A stretch of DNA of 64,000 bases, taken from positions 186,001-250,000 of the forward strand of contig JADKFY010000002.1 in the NCBI GenBank assembly GCA_016717305.1, written 5' to 3'. Every line of letters starts with the position of its first letter. The first letter of the stretch is position 1. Positions 9,104 to 17,866 of this stretch are shown in pieces. The stretch is from Flavobacteriales bacterium (lineage in GTDB: Bacteria > Bacteroidota > Bacteroidia > Flavobacteriales_F > PHOS-HE28). The notes beneath the pieces were generated by a model. That model was not told where the DNA came from. It saw nothing but the letters and a program-made list of their open reading frames with translations, and searched no databases. A program made the position numbers and the translations under genes.

Positions 9104-9138
9104 AGGGCCGTTCCGTTCTGGAACGGCCCCTTTTGTTC
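9104..9138 (+). terminator. Rho-independent terminator
   Basis: GGGCCGTTCC and GGAACGGCCC form a 10-bp stem around a short loop and are followed by a run of C then TTTTGTT. It lies 27 bases after the stop of the secreted-protein gene. Confidence 0.85.
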
Positions 9139-9245
9139 TCTATTGGGTTTACACCACCACATGGCGTCCTGAGCATAGTCCGCTGCAACGCCCCTGGGAT
9201 CTGCAGCGGGTCTTACTACAACACGGCAGTCCATAGGTTCGCGCC

Positions 9246-9273
9246 CAATTGTCAAGCAGTTGCTGGACAATTG
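9246..9273. repeat. Imperfect copy of the DUF1016-associated palindrome
   Basis: The left half CAATTGTCAAGCAG and right half TTGCTGGACAATTG pair at 12 of 14 positions. The outer arms CAATTGTC / GGACAATTG are the same as in the palindrome at 3043-3072. It lies in a non-coding stretch (9139-9408) upstream of the LuxR-type gene. No DUF1016 gene is near it. Confidence 0.55.
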
Positions 9274-9408
9274 CTGATGCGATGGTCGTTCAAATTGTGC
9301 GACACGCATGCTGCCCCAGCGATCTTCTGCCGTAGTGGATATTCAACTGCATTTTCCTCCTTCAACATACAGTCGCGAACGCCTTCCATTCCGAACTTAG
9401 CGCGCTCG

Positions 9409-9867
9409 ATGTCCGCATCAACCGAACTACGCAAGTCCGCCTTCTGGTCCACCGTTGTGCCATACGGCCTTGCGATGGCGGTCCTCGTATTCATGCTGAA
9501 GTATGTGGAGTACCGCTACTGGATCCGCGACTTGAGGATGGAACTATATGTCGGGGTTGTAGCGGTGCTTTTCACAGCGCTGGGCGTTTGGGTGGGGTCG
9601 AAGCTGCTGAAAGGGAAACAGGTTGCGGTGATCGAGAGACCCCACGAGGTCGACGAGGAAGCAATGCGCAGGATCGGTATCAGCGGTCGGGAGCTTGAGG
9701 TACTTGGTCTGATGGCCACGGGCAGTTCCAATCAGCAGATCGCGGACAAGCTGTTCATCTCCTTGCCTACGGTGAAGTCCCACGCTTCGAGTTTGTTCGG
9801 GAAGCTTGAGGTGAAACGGCGCACGGAAGCGGTCCACAAGGCCAAATCGTTGGGCATCATCGGGTAA
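9409..9867 (+). CDS. Membrane-anchored LuxR-type transcriptional regulator
   Basis: Start is taken at the ATG at 9409 (MSASTELRKS). Upstream in-frame sequence has the composition of non-coding DNA and contains the palindrome. The 152-aa protein has two transmembrane segments (about residues 14-30 and 43-62) and then a C-terminal LuxR/GerE helix-turn-helix (ISGRELEVLGLMATG, NQQIADKLFISLPTVKSHAS, SLFGKLEVKRRTEAV). There is no receiver domain. It probably controls genes from the membrane; the adjacent DUF4199 gene 133 bases downstream is a candidate target or partner. Confidence 0.85.
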   Translation: MSASTELRKSAFWSTVVPYGLAMAVLVFMLKYVEYRYWIRDLRMELYVGVVAVLFTALGVWVGSKLLKGKQVAVIERPHEVDEEAMRRIGISGRELEVLGLMATGSSNQQIADKLFISLPTVKSHASSLFGKLEVKRRTEAVHKAKSLGIIG

Positions 9868-10000
9868 AGCGGGTCATACTTTGGTGTGGATCTTCGCTTC
9901 AGGGTGATCGAACCCTACCAAAGGATGATGGTCAAAGGACGAGGGGGTCGTTGATTTGTGCCTGCCTCCCACAGGAAGGTCCTTCACCAAACCAACAACT

Positions 10001-10525
10001 ATGAAAAAGACAGTTCTCACGTACGGCATCATTGGCGGCATCATTGTATCCGCACTGATGTGGCTGACCTTGGGCAGCGGGAAGCACGACTTCGACAATG
10101 GGATGTGGATCGGCTATACGACCATGATCATTGGGCTTTCTACCATATTCTTCGCGATCAAGACCTACCGCGATAATTACTTGGGCGGTGTGATCAACTT
10201 CGGCAAGGCCTTCCTGCTGGGGCTGTACATCACCTTGATCGCCTCTACGATGTACGCGGCATCGTGGATGGTGCTCAGCGCTACTTCGGACCAGGACATA
10301 ATGGAGCAGTACTACGTGCACGAGAAGCAAAAGCTCGAAAGCAGCGAGCTCCCTGCGGCTGAGGTGGAAGCCAAACTGGAGGAGATGCGGGAATTCCAAG
10401 AACTCTACAAGAACCCCGTCGTAAAGCTCGGTTTCACGTACATGGAGATCCTGCCTGTCGGTTTGTTGATCAGCTTGATCTGCGCGGGATTGTTGAAGCG
10501 GAGTGCTCCGGAAACGACCACATAG
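10001..10525 (+). CDS. DUF4199 family membrane protein
   Basis: The start is placed at ATG 10001 (MKKTVLTYGIIGG); the open frame upstream lacks coding character. The 174-aa protein has four transmembrane segments: TYGIIGGIIVSALMWL, GYTTMIIGLSTIFFAIKTY, FLLGLYITLIASTMYAASWM and LPVGLLISLICAGLL. A helical, Glu-rich loop lies between the third and fourth. This matches DUF4199, a Bacteroidota inner-membrane family of unknown role with the characteristic GF..G....I... pattern after the second helix (GVINFGKAFLLG). Confidence 0.85.
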   Translation: MKKTVLTYGIIGGIIVSALMWLTLGSGKHDFDNGMWIGYTTMIIGLSTIFFAIKTYRDNYLGGVINFGKAFLLGLYITLIASTMYAASWMVLSATSDQDIMEQYYVHEKQKLESSELPAAEVEAKLEEMREFQELYKNPVVKLGFTYMEILPVGLLISLICAGLLKRSAPETTT

Positions 10526-10644
10526 GCCATGCGAACCAATTAACTTCTCCTCCTTCAGGGCCAATTGATCGGTCAGGGAAGGGGGAATGCAGAGATCGAA
10601 CGCTACGGCTAACTGTTCCTATCGCCATCTGCTCTTGGTCCGTG

Positions 10645-11640
10645 CTAGAGCGAACGACCGGTTGATCGATCCAGTCCGGCATACGTGAGCAGCGGGATCA
10701 CATCCACGGTGATGTCGCTCTTGCAGTTGGTGCTTGCTTCCACATCTTCGGCGATGGTCTGTGCCAAGGTGTTCGGTACCTCACCGCCGAAATGACGGCG
10801 CACGATCACATTGATCAGTGCCTCGTTCTTGCTCAACAAAGTCACGTCGATGGTACTTCCTTCGTCGATGAATCCGGGTACGCGTTCGATCGTCGCCGCC
10901 GTGGTGCTTCGGATGGCCTTTTCCTGATCAAGGATGTTCCGTCGAATTCCACGAATGAATAGGATAAGGCCGCTTCCGAGGATGTTCAACCCGACAACGT
11001 TCAGCAGCATCAGCAACAACGCGCGCGTTGCGATCTCCGTATCTCCGAATGCCAGACCGATACCAACCACAGCTGCCGGTGGCAATAGGGAAACGGCGAT
11101 CTCCACACCGATCACAGCATCCAACACTTGACCCCATGGTTGTTCCGCGCGGTGCGGTTCGGTGGTGATCGCAAGCGCGGCCGCAGCGCCTGCCGAGATC
11201 GCAATGATGAGGTTGAGTGCGAAGTCTTGCGAGGTGGGGATCGCACGCAAAGCGATCTCCGCCGTAATGGTGTATCTGCCAAGGAAATGCTGCAGAGCGG
11301 TGGTCAGCAAATAGGCGATCACACTTCCGATCAGCAGCAAACCGCCGATCTGTTTGATCAAACCACGGAACACAACACCGGGTTCCCGATAAATGGTGCC
11401 GATGCACACTGCACGCGACGGGGCCATGAACGGTGCAACGCACATGGATCCGATGATCGCAGCCGGACTGTTGAGCAAGAGCCCGGCAGTGGCCAACCCG
11501 GCCGCAGCGATGGTCATGGCGATGTAACCCGGGGAAATGACAGCACCGACAATGGCGGGTTCTTCCAACGTGGTGTAGTAGTTCCGGATGCCCCAGATCC
11601 CGGGGCGCAGGTCCCAGGCATTGTAACTGCGATGTGCCAT
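10645..11640 (-). CDS. DUF389 family membrane protein
   Basis: The 331-aa protein is built of multiple transmembrane helices followed by a soluble C-terminal domain. The conserved core is visible: LNSPAAIIGSMCVAPFMAPS, RAIPTSQDFALNLIIAISAG, and DAVIGVEIAVSLLPPAAVVGIGL. These are the hallmark blocks of DUF389 (TIGR00341-like) proteins, which are inner-membrane proteins of unknown function, possibly transport related. The C-terminal ~90 residues (RVPGFIDEGSTIDVTLLSKN to the end) are cytoplasmic or periplasmic. The gene stands alone on this strand. Confidence 0.85.
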   Translation of the reverse strand: MAHRSYNAWDLRPGIWGIRNYYTTLEEPAIVGAVISPGYIAMTIAAAGLATAGLLLNSPAAIIGSMCVAPFMAPSRAVCIGTIYREPGVVFRGLIKQIGGLLLIGSVIAYLLTTALQHFLGRYTITAEIALRAIPTSQDFALNLIIAISAGAAAALAITTEPHRAEQPWGQVLDAVIGVEIAVSLLPPAAVVGIGLAFGDTEIATRALLLMLLNVVGLNILGSGLILFIRGIRRNILDQEKAIRSTTAATIERVPGFIDEGSTIDVTLLSKNEALINVIVRRHFGGEVPNTLAQTIAEDVEASTNCKSDITVDVIPLLTYAGLDRSTGRSL

Positions 11641-11797
11641 GTTCGATGTTGACCAGTGGTCAGCACTGGTGAAGGAAGCTCAAAGCCTTCAACCGGGACC
11701 TGACCGGGATCAGTTGGCGTCGTGATCTTGAGGATCTCCTACGGATGGTTCATTGCCAAGACATACATTCGTCAGGGCCCTTCAAACCTAAGTCACG

Positions 11798-12580
11798 ATG
11801 TTGGTCGTCAACTCCGCGATGTGTTACGTGTTGGCATTCCTGCTCACCACGGTGTTGCATGAATGCGGGCATGCGATCGTAGGCTCGATCTTGGGGAGCG
11901 GACCGGTTCTGCATCACAACTATGTGGAGCACTTCGGCCGCGAAAATTTGCCAGTGGCGCATCAAGCCTGGATCGCGCTGGCAGGTCCGCTGGTGAGCTT
12001 TGCACAAGGAATGCTGTTGGTACCCGTTGTCAAACGGAGGAAAGGTGGCGGAGCCTTTAACCTGTTCCTGCTTTGGGCCATGCTACTGGGTTTCGGCAAC
12101 TTCCTCGGCTACCTCATGACCGGCCCGATCTTCACGGCGGGGGACATCGGTAAAGTGCATGCTTTGCTGGAGGTGCCGTTGGCGCTTCGCATCATCCTTG
12201 CCGTGTTGGGCGCAGCGGGCTTGACGCTCGTGGCTTACAAAAGCACGCGACCGTTCCTTCAATTCGCGACTGATCAACTCGCATTGGACAACGCGAGATC
12301 GCGAACGGCCTTCAACTTTCAGATCATCATCCTTCCATGGCTTATCGGGGCGGTTACAATAACACTGCTCTACTTGCCAGTGGTGGCCATTGTAAGCATC
12401 ATTTACCCGATCAGCAGCGGCATGGTCTTTATCTTTCCGTGGAAGAACGCTGAACGCGTGAAGGATGCGCGTGCGCTGGGATCCGGCTTGTTGTCCACGC
12501 CACTGTGGACATGGTACGCCGCACTATTGGGGGCAGTGCTCATCTTCCGTTTGGTACTTGCTCCAGGCATTGCACTGTGA
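11798..12580 (+). CDS. Polytopic membrane protein with HExxH motif (M50-like)
   Basis: This 260-aa protein begins with a transmembrane helix that runs straight into LTTVLHECGHAIVGSILG, an HExxH zinc-binding motif embedded in the first membrane segment as in site-2-protease-like (M50) families. A further block, WIALAGPLVSFAQGMLL, resembles the AGP... segment after the active site. Five or six more hydrophobic segments follow. The third metal ligand of M50 (NP.DG in the classical family) is not evident, so it may be a divergent or non-proteolytic relative. Substrate unknown. Confidence 0.7.
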   Translation: MLVVNSAMCYVLAFLLTTVLHECGHAIVGSILGSGPVLHHNYVEHFGRENLPVAHQAWIALAGPLVSFAQGMLLVPVVKRRKGGGAFNLFLLWAMLLGFGNFLGYLMTGPIFTAGDIGKVHALLEVPLALRIILAVLGAAGLTLVAYKSTRPFLQFATDQLALDNARSRTAFNFQIIILPWLIGAVTITLLYLPVVAIVSIIYPISSGMVFIFPWKNAERVKDARALGSGLLSTPLWTWYAALLGAVLIFRLVLAPGIAL

Positions 12581-12694
12581 CCTTCGGATGATCCACGTGC
12601 TCTACCGCTCACTTTTCGATCGTTGTTTTCATAGGTCGAAGCACCTGCATTTCTGCCATCGAACAAACATCCTTTAACAGCGTTCTATCGTAAC

Positions 12695-13480
12695 ATGAAG
12701 AAGTTCTACGCTGTTCTCAATACCCTTGTCGTCGTCTTCGTGATCTTCTGGAATTACTGGAGCAATACCGGAGCGATCAACGGCCAAACAGTAGGGGAGC
12801 TGAGTGATAAGTACGCGAACCTCTTCACACCTGCGGGCTATGCATTCGCTATTTGGGGATTGATCTTTTTGGGTTTGCTGGTCTTGGTGGGGAACCAGAT
12901 GCGATTGGCATTCCGCGGAGGTGTGCATGACGAGACCATAGAGCAGATCGGACCGTGGCTCAGCATTGCGAATGTGGGAAATGCTGCATGGTTGTGGTTT
13001 TGGCTCCACGAACAGACGGGGCTTAGCGTATTGGTGATGCTCGTGATCCTCTTCTCCTTGATTCAGGTCGTGCTTCGGTTGAACATGGAACGGTGGGATG
13101 CGCCCTTGTCCGTGATCGCATTCGTATGGTGGCCGATCTGCCTTTACAGCGGCTGGATCGCAGTCGCCACAATCGCCAATATCGCAGCTTGGTTAACGAG
13201 TATTCAATGGTCCATGGGCCTAACGGAAGTGCAATGGACGGTGGTAATGATCAGCGTTGCGGGCGTGTTGAACTTGATCATGATCTTCACTCGTAACATG
13301 CGGGAGTTCGCATTGGTCGGTGTGTGGGCCATTGCAGCGATCGCGGCGAGGCACTGGGGTGAGATTGCGACGCTGCAATGGACCAGCGTAGCGTGGGCTG
13401 CCATCCTTCTCGCCTCAATTATGTACCATGCTTACAAGAACCGGCATGCGGGGCCGTTCCGGGATCGCAATACAACTTGA
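12695..13480 (+). CDS. TspO/MBR-like tryptophan-rich sensory protein
   Basis: The 261-aa membrane protein carries FTPAGYAFAIWGLIFLGL, the hallmark first block of the tryptophan-rich sensory protein family, followed by AWLWFWLHEQTGLSVLVML, WWPICLYSGWIAVATIANIA and AIAARHWGEIA. Helices are rich in Trp. Bacterial TspO proteins bind porphyrins. This one is about 100 residues longer than the classical 160-residue TspO, as in related Bacteroidota proteins, so the ligand cannot be inferred. It is probably transcribed from its own promoter; 114 bases separate it from the previous gene. Confidence 0.8.
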   Translation: MKKFYAVLNTLVVVFVIFWNYWSNTGAINGQTVGELSDKYANLFTPAGYAFAIWGLIFLGLLVLVGNQMRLAFRGGVHDETIEQIGPWLSIANVGNAAWLWFWLHEQTGLSVLVMLVILFSLIQVVLRLNMERWDAPLSVIAFVWWPICLYSGWIAVATIANIAAWLTSIQWSMGLTEVQWTVVMISVAGVLNLIMIFTRNMREFALVGVWAIAAIAARHWGEIATLQWTSVAWAAILLASIMYHAYKNRHAGPFRDRNTT

Positions 13481-13621
13481 TCGTCGCGGTTGTTCGGTTC
13501 AGATCTCCGTTTTCACGTGGCGATGTGAACATGCTTGGTGGTATTCGACTAGAATAGGGACCTTGCTCCACGCGCGAGCATTCCATCCGCGGTGTACTTG
13601 AACAACACCCTCCTGGCTTTA

Positions 13622-14536
13622 CTACTCCCCCAACACCAATTTGTACCCGACCCCGCGCACATTAACGATGCTCACATTCGCATCGGCCTCTAATTTCTTG
13701 CGAAGTTTGGAAATGAAAACGTCCAGCGTTCGGCCAACGTAATCGCCCTCGTCGCCCCACACCTTGGTCAGGATATTGTCCCGCTCCACGGTGTCGTTCA
13801 TGGAAGCAGAAAGCAACTGAAGGAGATCCGCTTCTTTGCTGGTCAACCGGATCCGCTCCTTCTTGAATACGAGCTCCATGTTCCGTTTGTTGAATTGGAA
13901 CTCGCCGATCTGGACCACGTTCGGGTTTGCCGCTTGGGACGTGCTCCGTCTGGACCGGAAGGCAACGATCACCCCAACCAACCCGAGCGTGAGGAGGGTC
14001 AAGAGCATCCACAATGGTCCATTCCCACTTCGAAATGGACCCGTTGAAGGGGTTTCCGAATTTCCGGAAGTTTCGATCTCGGTAGGGTGTTGGTCAAGCA
14101 GTGTGATCCACAGCATATAGCATGCAACTGGTTGCGCTCGCTCTTTGCATGCTAATACGTTGTCCGTCTTGATCTCAGCAACCTCGTAACTGTGAACTAC
14201 CTTATTGGAGTCACAGGAAACGAATTCCACGATGTAGTTCTTGGCAATTTGTGTAGCGCTAATAACGCTGTCTATCGTTAATGCCAAGTCCTCCGGAACG
14301 AACCCGAATTCGGTCTTCATTCGGATCTTGTATTGGTCGCCATTTTTCTCGATCGGGAGCACAAGTGAAGTAGGGTCGCCAACCGCCAGCAGCACCTGAT
14401 GACCGATCATACGCATGGCCACTTCCACATGTCGTTCTTCATTTGCCGACAGCTTTTCGGTTCCAGCAAGAGCGGGTGCACCACAGAGGAACACCAGAAT
14501 AGGAGCAAGGAAGAAGTGGGAAAGTCGGCGGTGCAT
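13622..14536 (-). CDS. Membrane-tethered winged-helix (OmpR/PhoB-type) one-component regulator
   Basis: The 304-aa protein starts with a cleavable-looking signal peptide (FFLAPILVFLCGAPALAG), then a periplasmic domain (about 25-168) with several Cys, a transmembrane helix (LWMLLTLLTLGLVGVIVAF) and a cytoplasmic C-terminal winged-helix domain: IGEFQFNKRNMELVF, LTSKEADLLQLLSAS, DNILTKVWGDEGDYVGRTLD, VFISKLRKKLEAD and NVRGVGYKL. It lacks a receiver domain. The topology is a periplasmic sensor joined directly to a DNA-binding domain, the reverse order of ToxR. It is divergent from the TonB-domain lipoprotein gene at 14666; the intergenic region holds direct repeats with 10-11 bp spacing suited to this type of DNA-binding domain. 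Confidence 0.85.
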   Translation of the reverse strand: MHRRLSHFFLAPILVFLCGAPALAGTEKLSANEERHVEVAMRMIGHQVLLAVGDPTSLVLPIEKNGDQYKIRMKTEFGFVPEDLALTIDSVISATQIAKNYIVEFVSCDSNKVVHSYEVAEIKTDNVLACKERAQPVACYMLWITLLDQHPTEIETSGNSETPSTGPFRSGNGPLWMLLTLLTLGLVGVIVAFRSRRSTSQAANPNVVQIGEFQFNKRNMELVFKKERIRLTSKEADLLQLLSASMNDTVERDNILTKVWGDEGDYVGRTLDVFISKLRKKLEADANVSIVNVRGVGYKLVLGE

Positions 14537-14575
14537 GTTGCGAAACTACGAGCTTAACTCGTTGTTATTGAAAGA

Positions 14576-14603
14576 ATTACATTCATTTTACACTAATTTA
14601 CAC
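14576..14603. promoter_or_regulatory. Candidate operator: three direct repeats
   Basis: ATTACAT (14576), TTTACAC (14587) and TTTACAC (14597) are direct repeats spaced 11 and 10 bp apart, the helical phasing used by OmpR/PhoB-family winged-helix domains. They sit in the 129-bp region between the membrane-tethered winged-helix regulator and the divergent TonB-domain lipoprotein gene. Binding by that regulator is inference. Confidence 0.45.
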
Positions 14604-14665
14604 GCTGTTGAATAGTCTTTCGTCGGGCGGAAAGCACCTTTGCTGACACACAACAACACACGATC

Positions 14666-15693
14666 ATGAAAGCAGGAAAGCACATCGTAGGAATTGGAAT
14701 TCTTCTTGTCTCGGGTAGCTTCCTCAGTTGTTCTAAAGACTGTCCCAAGGTCGGAACAGCGGAGGCCGCGATCTCCATCTCGAGCTTTGATCCGTTCAGA
14801 TTGCCCAAAGCCGAGCAGGAACCTTGGTTGGATCCCTTCGTGTTCTTCTCGGACAAGGCCTACACGGTCAACGCCAGTCCTACCGCGAAGAATGCTCCGA
14901 CTACAGAAGCTTCATTCATTGGCGGGAAGGATAAGATGATAAGCTACTTGAAAGCGAACATTGTTCCTTCTGTCACAAAGGGCATTGGTTGGTTGAAGCC
15001 ACCCGTGGTCAACTTCTCCGTAAACACACTGGGTGCAGTGGAAAGTGTGGAATTGGTCGAAACCAGCGGAAATGCTGGACTGGATGAACAGATGGTGAAG
15101 GTGATCGAGGACATGCCCAGGTGGAAGCCTGCGCAAAGTGCGGATGGTAAAGTGGTCAGCCAGCCCTTCGAATTCAAGGTTATTCAAGCCGCATGCGACC
15201 AAAAGCCACCGATCCCGCCGACCCTAAGTGTAAGCATGTACGAGGTGCCCTTGTTGGATCGGCAGATCGCTATGGAACATCCTTACGACCTTAATTTCAG
15301 CGTGAAGAAAGCTGGTGAGGGCCAGTATGTTTTGATCACCACGATGGGGTTGCACGGCGGCAGTTTCTACGTGTCGCCAAATTCCAAGCGTGATGTCAAA
15401 GGGAAATTCCTTCTGGAAGTTGCGAACCAAGATCACCTCATTCTGGAGGAGAAATTCAGGGAGATCCTCGCTCAAAGGAAGTGATCGATCTTCATCCATT
15501 CGTGAACGGTGCGGTGGACTGGGTGAGCGAGGACACGAAGTATGAGCATACGTTGACCGTAACATCCAAAGAGGATTTCGACATCGGCGGCAAGTACCAA
15601 TTCACGATCGAACCAAAGTGTACAATGGAGGTCATTCCCTTCATGATCAAGTACCGATCAGGGGTGCTTACGATCGAAAAATGGAAGTGCTGA
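14666..15693 (+). CDS. Lipoprotein with TonB C-terminal-like domain and a conserved C-terminal extension, one frame break
   Basis: The product begins with a lipoprotein signal (ILLVSGSFLSC). A TonB C-terminal-like domain spans about residues 90-180 (PPVVNFSVNTLGAVESVELV, ETSGNAGLDEQMVKVIEDMP, RWKPAQ). A second region runs from about 195, and in the next frame continues as RSKEVIDLHPFVNGAVDW to FTIEPKCTMEVIPFMIKYRS and a final Cys. The frame breaks at 15466-15467: CC where CCC would give EIPRSKEVID. I treat it as one 342-aa protein. It may contact TonB-dependent receptors or act as an envelope sensor partner; the divergent winged-helix regulator may control it. Confidence 0.75.
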
Positions 15694-15726
15694 GAATTGG
15701 GGCAATTACAAGGACCGATCAAGCGC

Positions 15727-16845
15727 ATGAAAATGATCCACGCTGGCGTACTGTGCTATCCACTTTTGGTGACAATGCTTCAACTTAACTCATGCATTGG
15801 GCAGAGCCGAACGAATGCGGCGCAGGATATCGATGTCGAGACAACTCCGCAAGTCCAAGTTCCAGACGAGGATCGTCAGATAGCAAAGTATGTAGGGTGC
15901 TTTGAAGATAGCAAGGGCAACCTCTGGATCACAAGTCTTAGCAAAGGAGTGGCTATGTATGATGGGGCAACCTTGAAATACTTTACCGTGGCTGATGGGC
16001 TTCCGAGTAATGTCATATTAGCTGTGGCTGAGGATAAGAATGGGGTGCTGTGGTTCGGAGCGGATGGCGGCCTTTCGAAATATGATGGTGCAAATTTTGT
16101 GAACTTTACAACAGATGACGGCCTTTGCCACCCTCGGGTCGCGAACTTGTTCATAGACTCAAAGGATCGGATGTGGATCGGTACATGGGGCGGTGTTTGT
16201 CGCTTCGATGGCACAACATTTACCCCGTTTGATCTCCCCGTACCAATAGTAGATCTTCCTGCAACTTTGGAGACGCAGAACTGGGTTACCGAGATCATGG
16301 AAGATATGAAGGGCAACATCTGGTTCGGCAGAAGCGGCTATGGTGCTACGAAGTACGATCCTGTTTCCGGAGCGTTCACGCAATACACCAAAGCAGAAGG
16401 CCTACCTTCCAATTGCGTTCAGGCCATTCAGGAAGATGACCATGGCAACATTTGGTTCGGTACACGCGTGGCGGAAAAGGACGATCCCGACCCGGATGAT
16501 CGAAATGGACCAGGCGGTCTAACGCGGTTTGATGGGAAGAGCTTTATTCAATTTCCTGAATTACCAGGACTGAACGATAATGACGTTTACGCGATCTTCA
16601 AAGACAGTTCGGGGAATATCTGGGTGAGTACCATTGGCAACGGCGCTTATCGATACGACAAGAATGGGTTCACCAACTTTGGCGTTAAGGAGGGTGCTGA
16701 CCAGAACATTGCACCTGCGTTCAGTGGTATTGCAAATATCACTGAAGATAAGGAGGGCCGTATCTGGTTCGGTTGCGCTAATGGTCTTTTTCGTTTGGAA
16801 GGAACGGGTGTTATCAATGTTACCCGGGCCGGGCCTTGGAAATAG
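15727..16845 (+). CDS. Lipoprotein beta-propeller of the two-component-regulator-propeller type
   Basis: From ATG 15727 the 372-aa protein has a lipoprotein signal (LLVTMLQLNSC) and about six to seven repeats of the Reg_prop type: 'ED..G.LW.GT..GL..YDG..F..F...DGL'. Examples are EDSKGNLWITSLSKGVAMYD, EDKNGVLWFGADGGLSKYDG, DSKDRMWIGTWGGVCRFDG, EDMKGNIWFGRSGYGATKYD and KDSSGNIWVSTIGNGAYRYD. Such propellers usually form the sensory part of hybrid two-component regulators; here the propeller stands alone on the cell surface with no kinase domain. It follows the TonB-domain gene by 33 bases and is probably cotranscribed. Confidence 0.88.
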   Translation: MKMIHAGVLCYPLLVTMLQLNSCIGQSRTNAAQDIDVETTPQVQVPDEDRQIAKYVGCFEDSKGNLWITSLSKGVAMYDGATLKYFTVADGLPSNVILAVAEDKNGVLWFGADGGLSKYDGANFVNFTTDDGLCHPRVANLFIDSKDRMWIGTWGGVCRFDGTTFTPFDLPVPIVDLPATLETQNWVTEIMEDMKGNIWFGRSGYGATKYDPVSGAFTQYTKAEGLPSNCVQAIQEDDHGNIWFGTRVAEKDDPDPDDRNGPGGLTRFDGKSFIQFPELPGLNDNDVYAIFKDSSGNIWVSTIGNGAYRYDKNGFTNFGVKEGADQNIAPAFSGIANITEDKEGRIWFGCANGLFRLEGTGVINVTRAGPWK

Positions 16846-16890
16846 CGTTGTTGGAATTCGGTACTGTCATTTGTACCGAACTTGTCGCCC

Positions 16891-17232
16891 ATGTTCAACT
16901 ACAACGATCGCAGATTCCGTCCGGTGCAGAACAGCGCCAACGGTGAAACATCAGCTGAGACGATCTTCCTTTATTTGCAAGAAGGCAACATTCTCACATC
17001 AACCTATTCGGGCGGGCGCATTCGTCAAGGACATTTGATCGGCCTTGTGGATGAGAAAGGGTGCATCGACATGCGGTATCATCAGGTGAACGACCGTGGC
17101 GAGATGATGACGGGAACATGCCGTTCCGTTCCTGAGACCATGCCGAATGGAAGGATCCGTTTGCACGAGAGTTGGCAATGGACCAGTGGCGATAAGTCGA
17201 GCGGAAGTTCTGTGTTGGAAGAGGTGGTATAA
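16891..17232 (+). CDS. Conserved small Bacteroidota protein (paralogue of 7135-7473)
   Basis: Start is placed at ATG 16891 (MFNYNDRRFRPVQNSANGET). The 113-aa protein is a close paralogue of the product at 7135: GNILTSTYSGGRI, GCIDMRYHQVNDRG, MTGTCRSVPETMPNGRI, WQWTSGDKSSGSSVLEEV. It has no signal peptide and no recognised catalytic motif. It is convergent with the DUF1572 gene six bases away. Confidence 0.85.
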   Translation: MFNYNDRRFRPVQNSANGETSAETIFLYLQEGNILTSTYSGGRIRQGHLIGLVDEKGCIDMRYHQVNDRGEMMTGTCRSVPETMPNGRIRLHESWQWTSGDKSSGSSVLEEVV

Positions 17233-17238
17233 TATTCC

Positions 17239-17760
17239 TCACATACCCTTCCCCATATTGAACGCTTTCGAAGCTCCCTTCGGAATGGAGAGGCTTGTGA
17301 GATCATCACCCAAAAAGATCTTGCCGACCAGAACGATCTGTCCCACGTGATAGGGCACATGAGCGAGTTGTCGAACTATGGCCTGGGCCACTGTATGCGG
17401 TTCGGTGCGGATCTTCACGATGCGCTCCATATCACTTTCCGTTAGCGGGTCTATTGCGTTGAAGAGACAGTCCCAGCCTTTGGTCCAATGATCGATCAGT
17501 TCGGCACGAGTGGTCAGTGTATTCTCGAATTCTGCATCTCGCTCGCGCCATTCTTTTTCGCCATCGGTGGTCAAGAAGTCGGTCCAACGGCTTAGCATGT
17601 TCCCATGCAAATGATTGACGATCACAGCGATCGAATTGGATCCAGGTCCTGGTGCTCGGAAGAGATCAGCGTCGGGCAATTGTGCAAAGGTCTTGTCGCC
17701 TAAGCTTCGGTAGTACACGAACTCTTTACGGGTGCTATCAATGAAGTTCAACGTGGGCAT
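17239..17760 (-). CDS. DUF1572 (DinB-like) protein
   Basis: The 173-aa protein has the four-helix DinB-like layout of DUF1572: the block SNSIAVIVNHLHGNMLSRWT with the first His ligand, EWRERDAEFENT, and the C-terminal AIVRQLAHVPYHVGQIVLVG with H-x3-H. In this superfamily three His residues can bind a divalent metal; known relatives include bacillithiol-dependent transferases. The specific reaction is unknown. It lies downstream of susD on the same strand with a 106-base gap. Confidence 0.85.
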   Translation of the reverse strand: MPTLNFIDSTRKEFVYYRSLGDKTFAQLPDADLFRAPGPGSNSIAVIVNHLHGNMLSRWTDFLTTDGEKEWRERDAEFENTLTTRAELIDHWTKGWDCLFNAIDPLTESDMERIVKIRTEPHTVAQAIVRQLAHVPYHVGQIVLVGKIFLGDDLTSLSIPKGASKAFNMGKGM

Positions 17761-17866
17761 TCAGTCGTTGAGGTCAATAAGTGCAGATGAGAAGAAATAT
17801 GCAAAGCACTGCATTCACAGATCGAAAGTAAGAATGCAAGCTCGTGCTCGGGTACGGTCTGAAGTT

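Noticed and set aside
6868..9170. 18-base match ACCACCACATGG(T/C)GTCCT at 6868 and 9153
   Set aside because: The match is short, has one mismatch and no third copy in the window; it could be chance or the residue of an old repeat.
9097..9408. N-terminal extension of the LuxR-type ORF
   Set aside because: The extension runs through the terminator and the palindrome, has non-coding composition, and the ATG at 9409 gives a normal small membrane-anchored LuxR protein.
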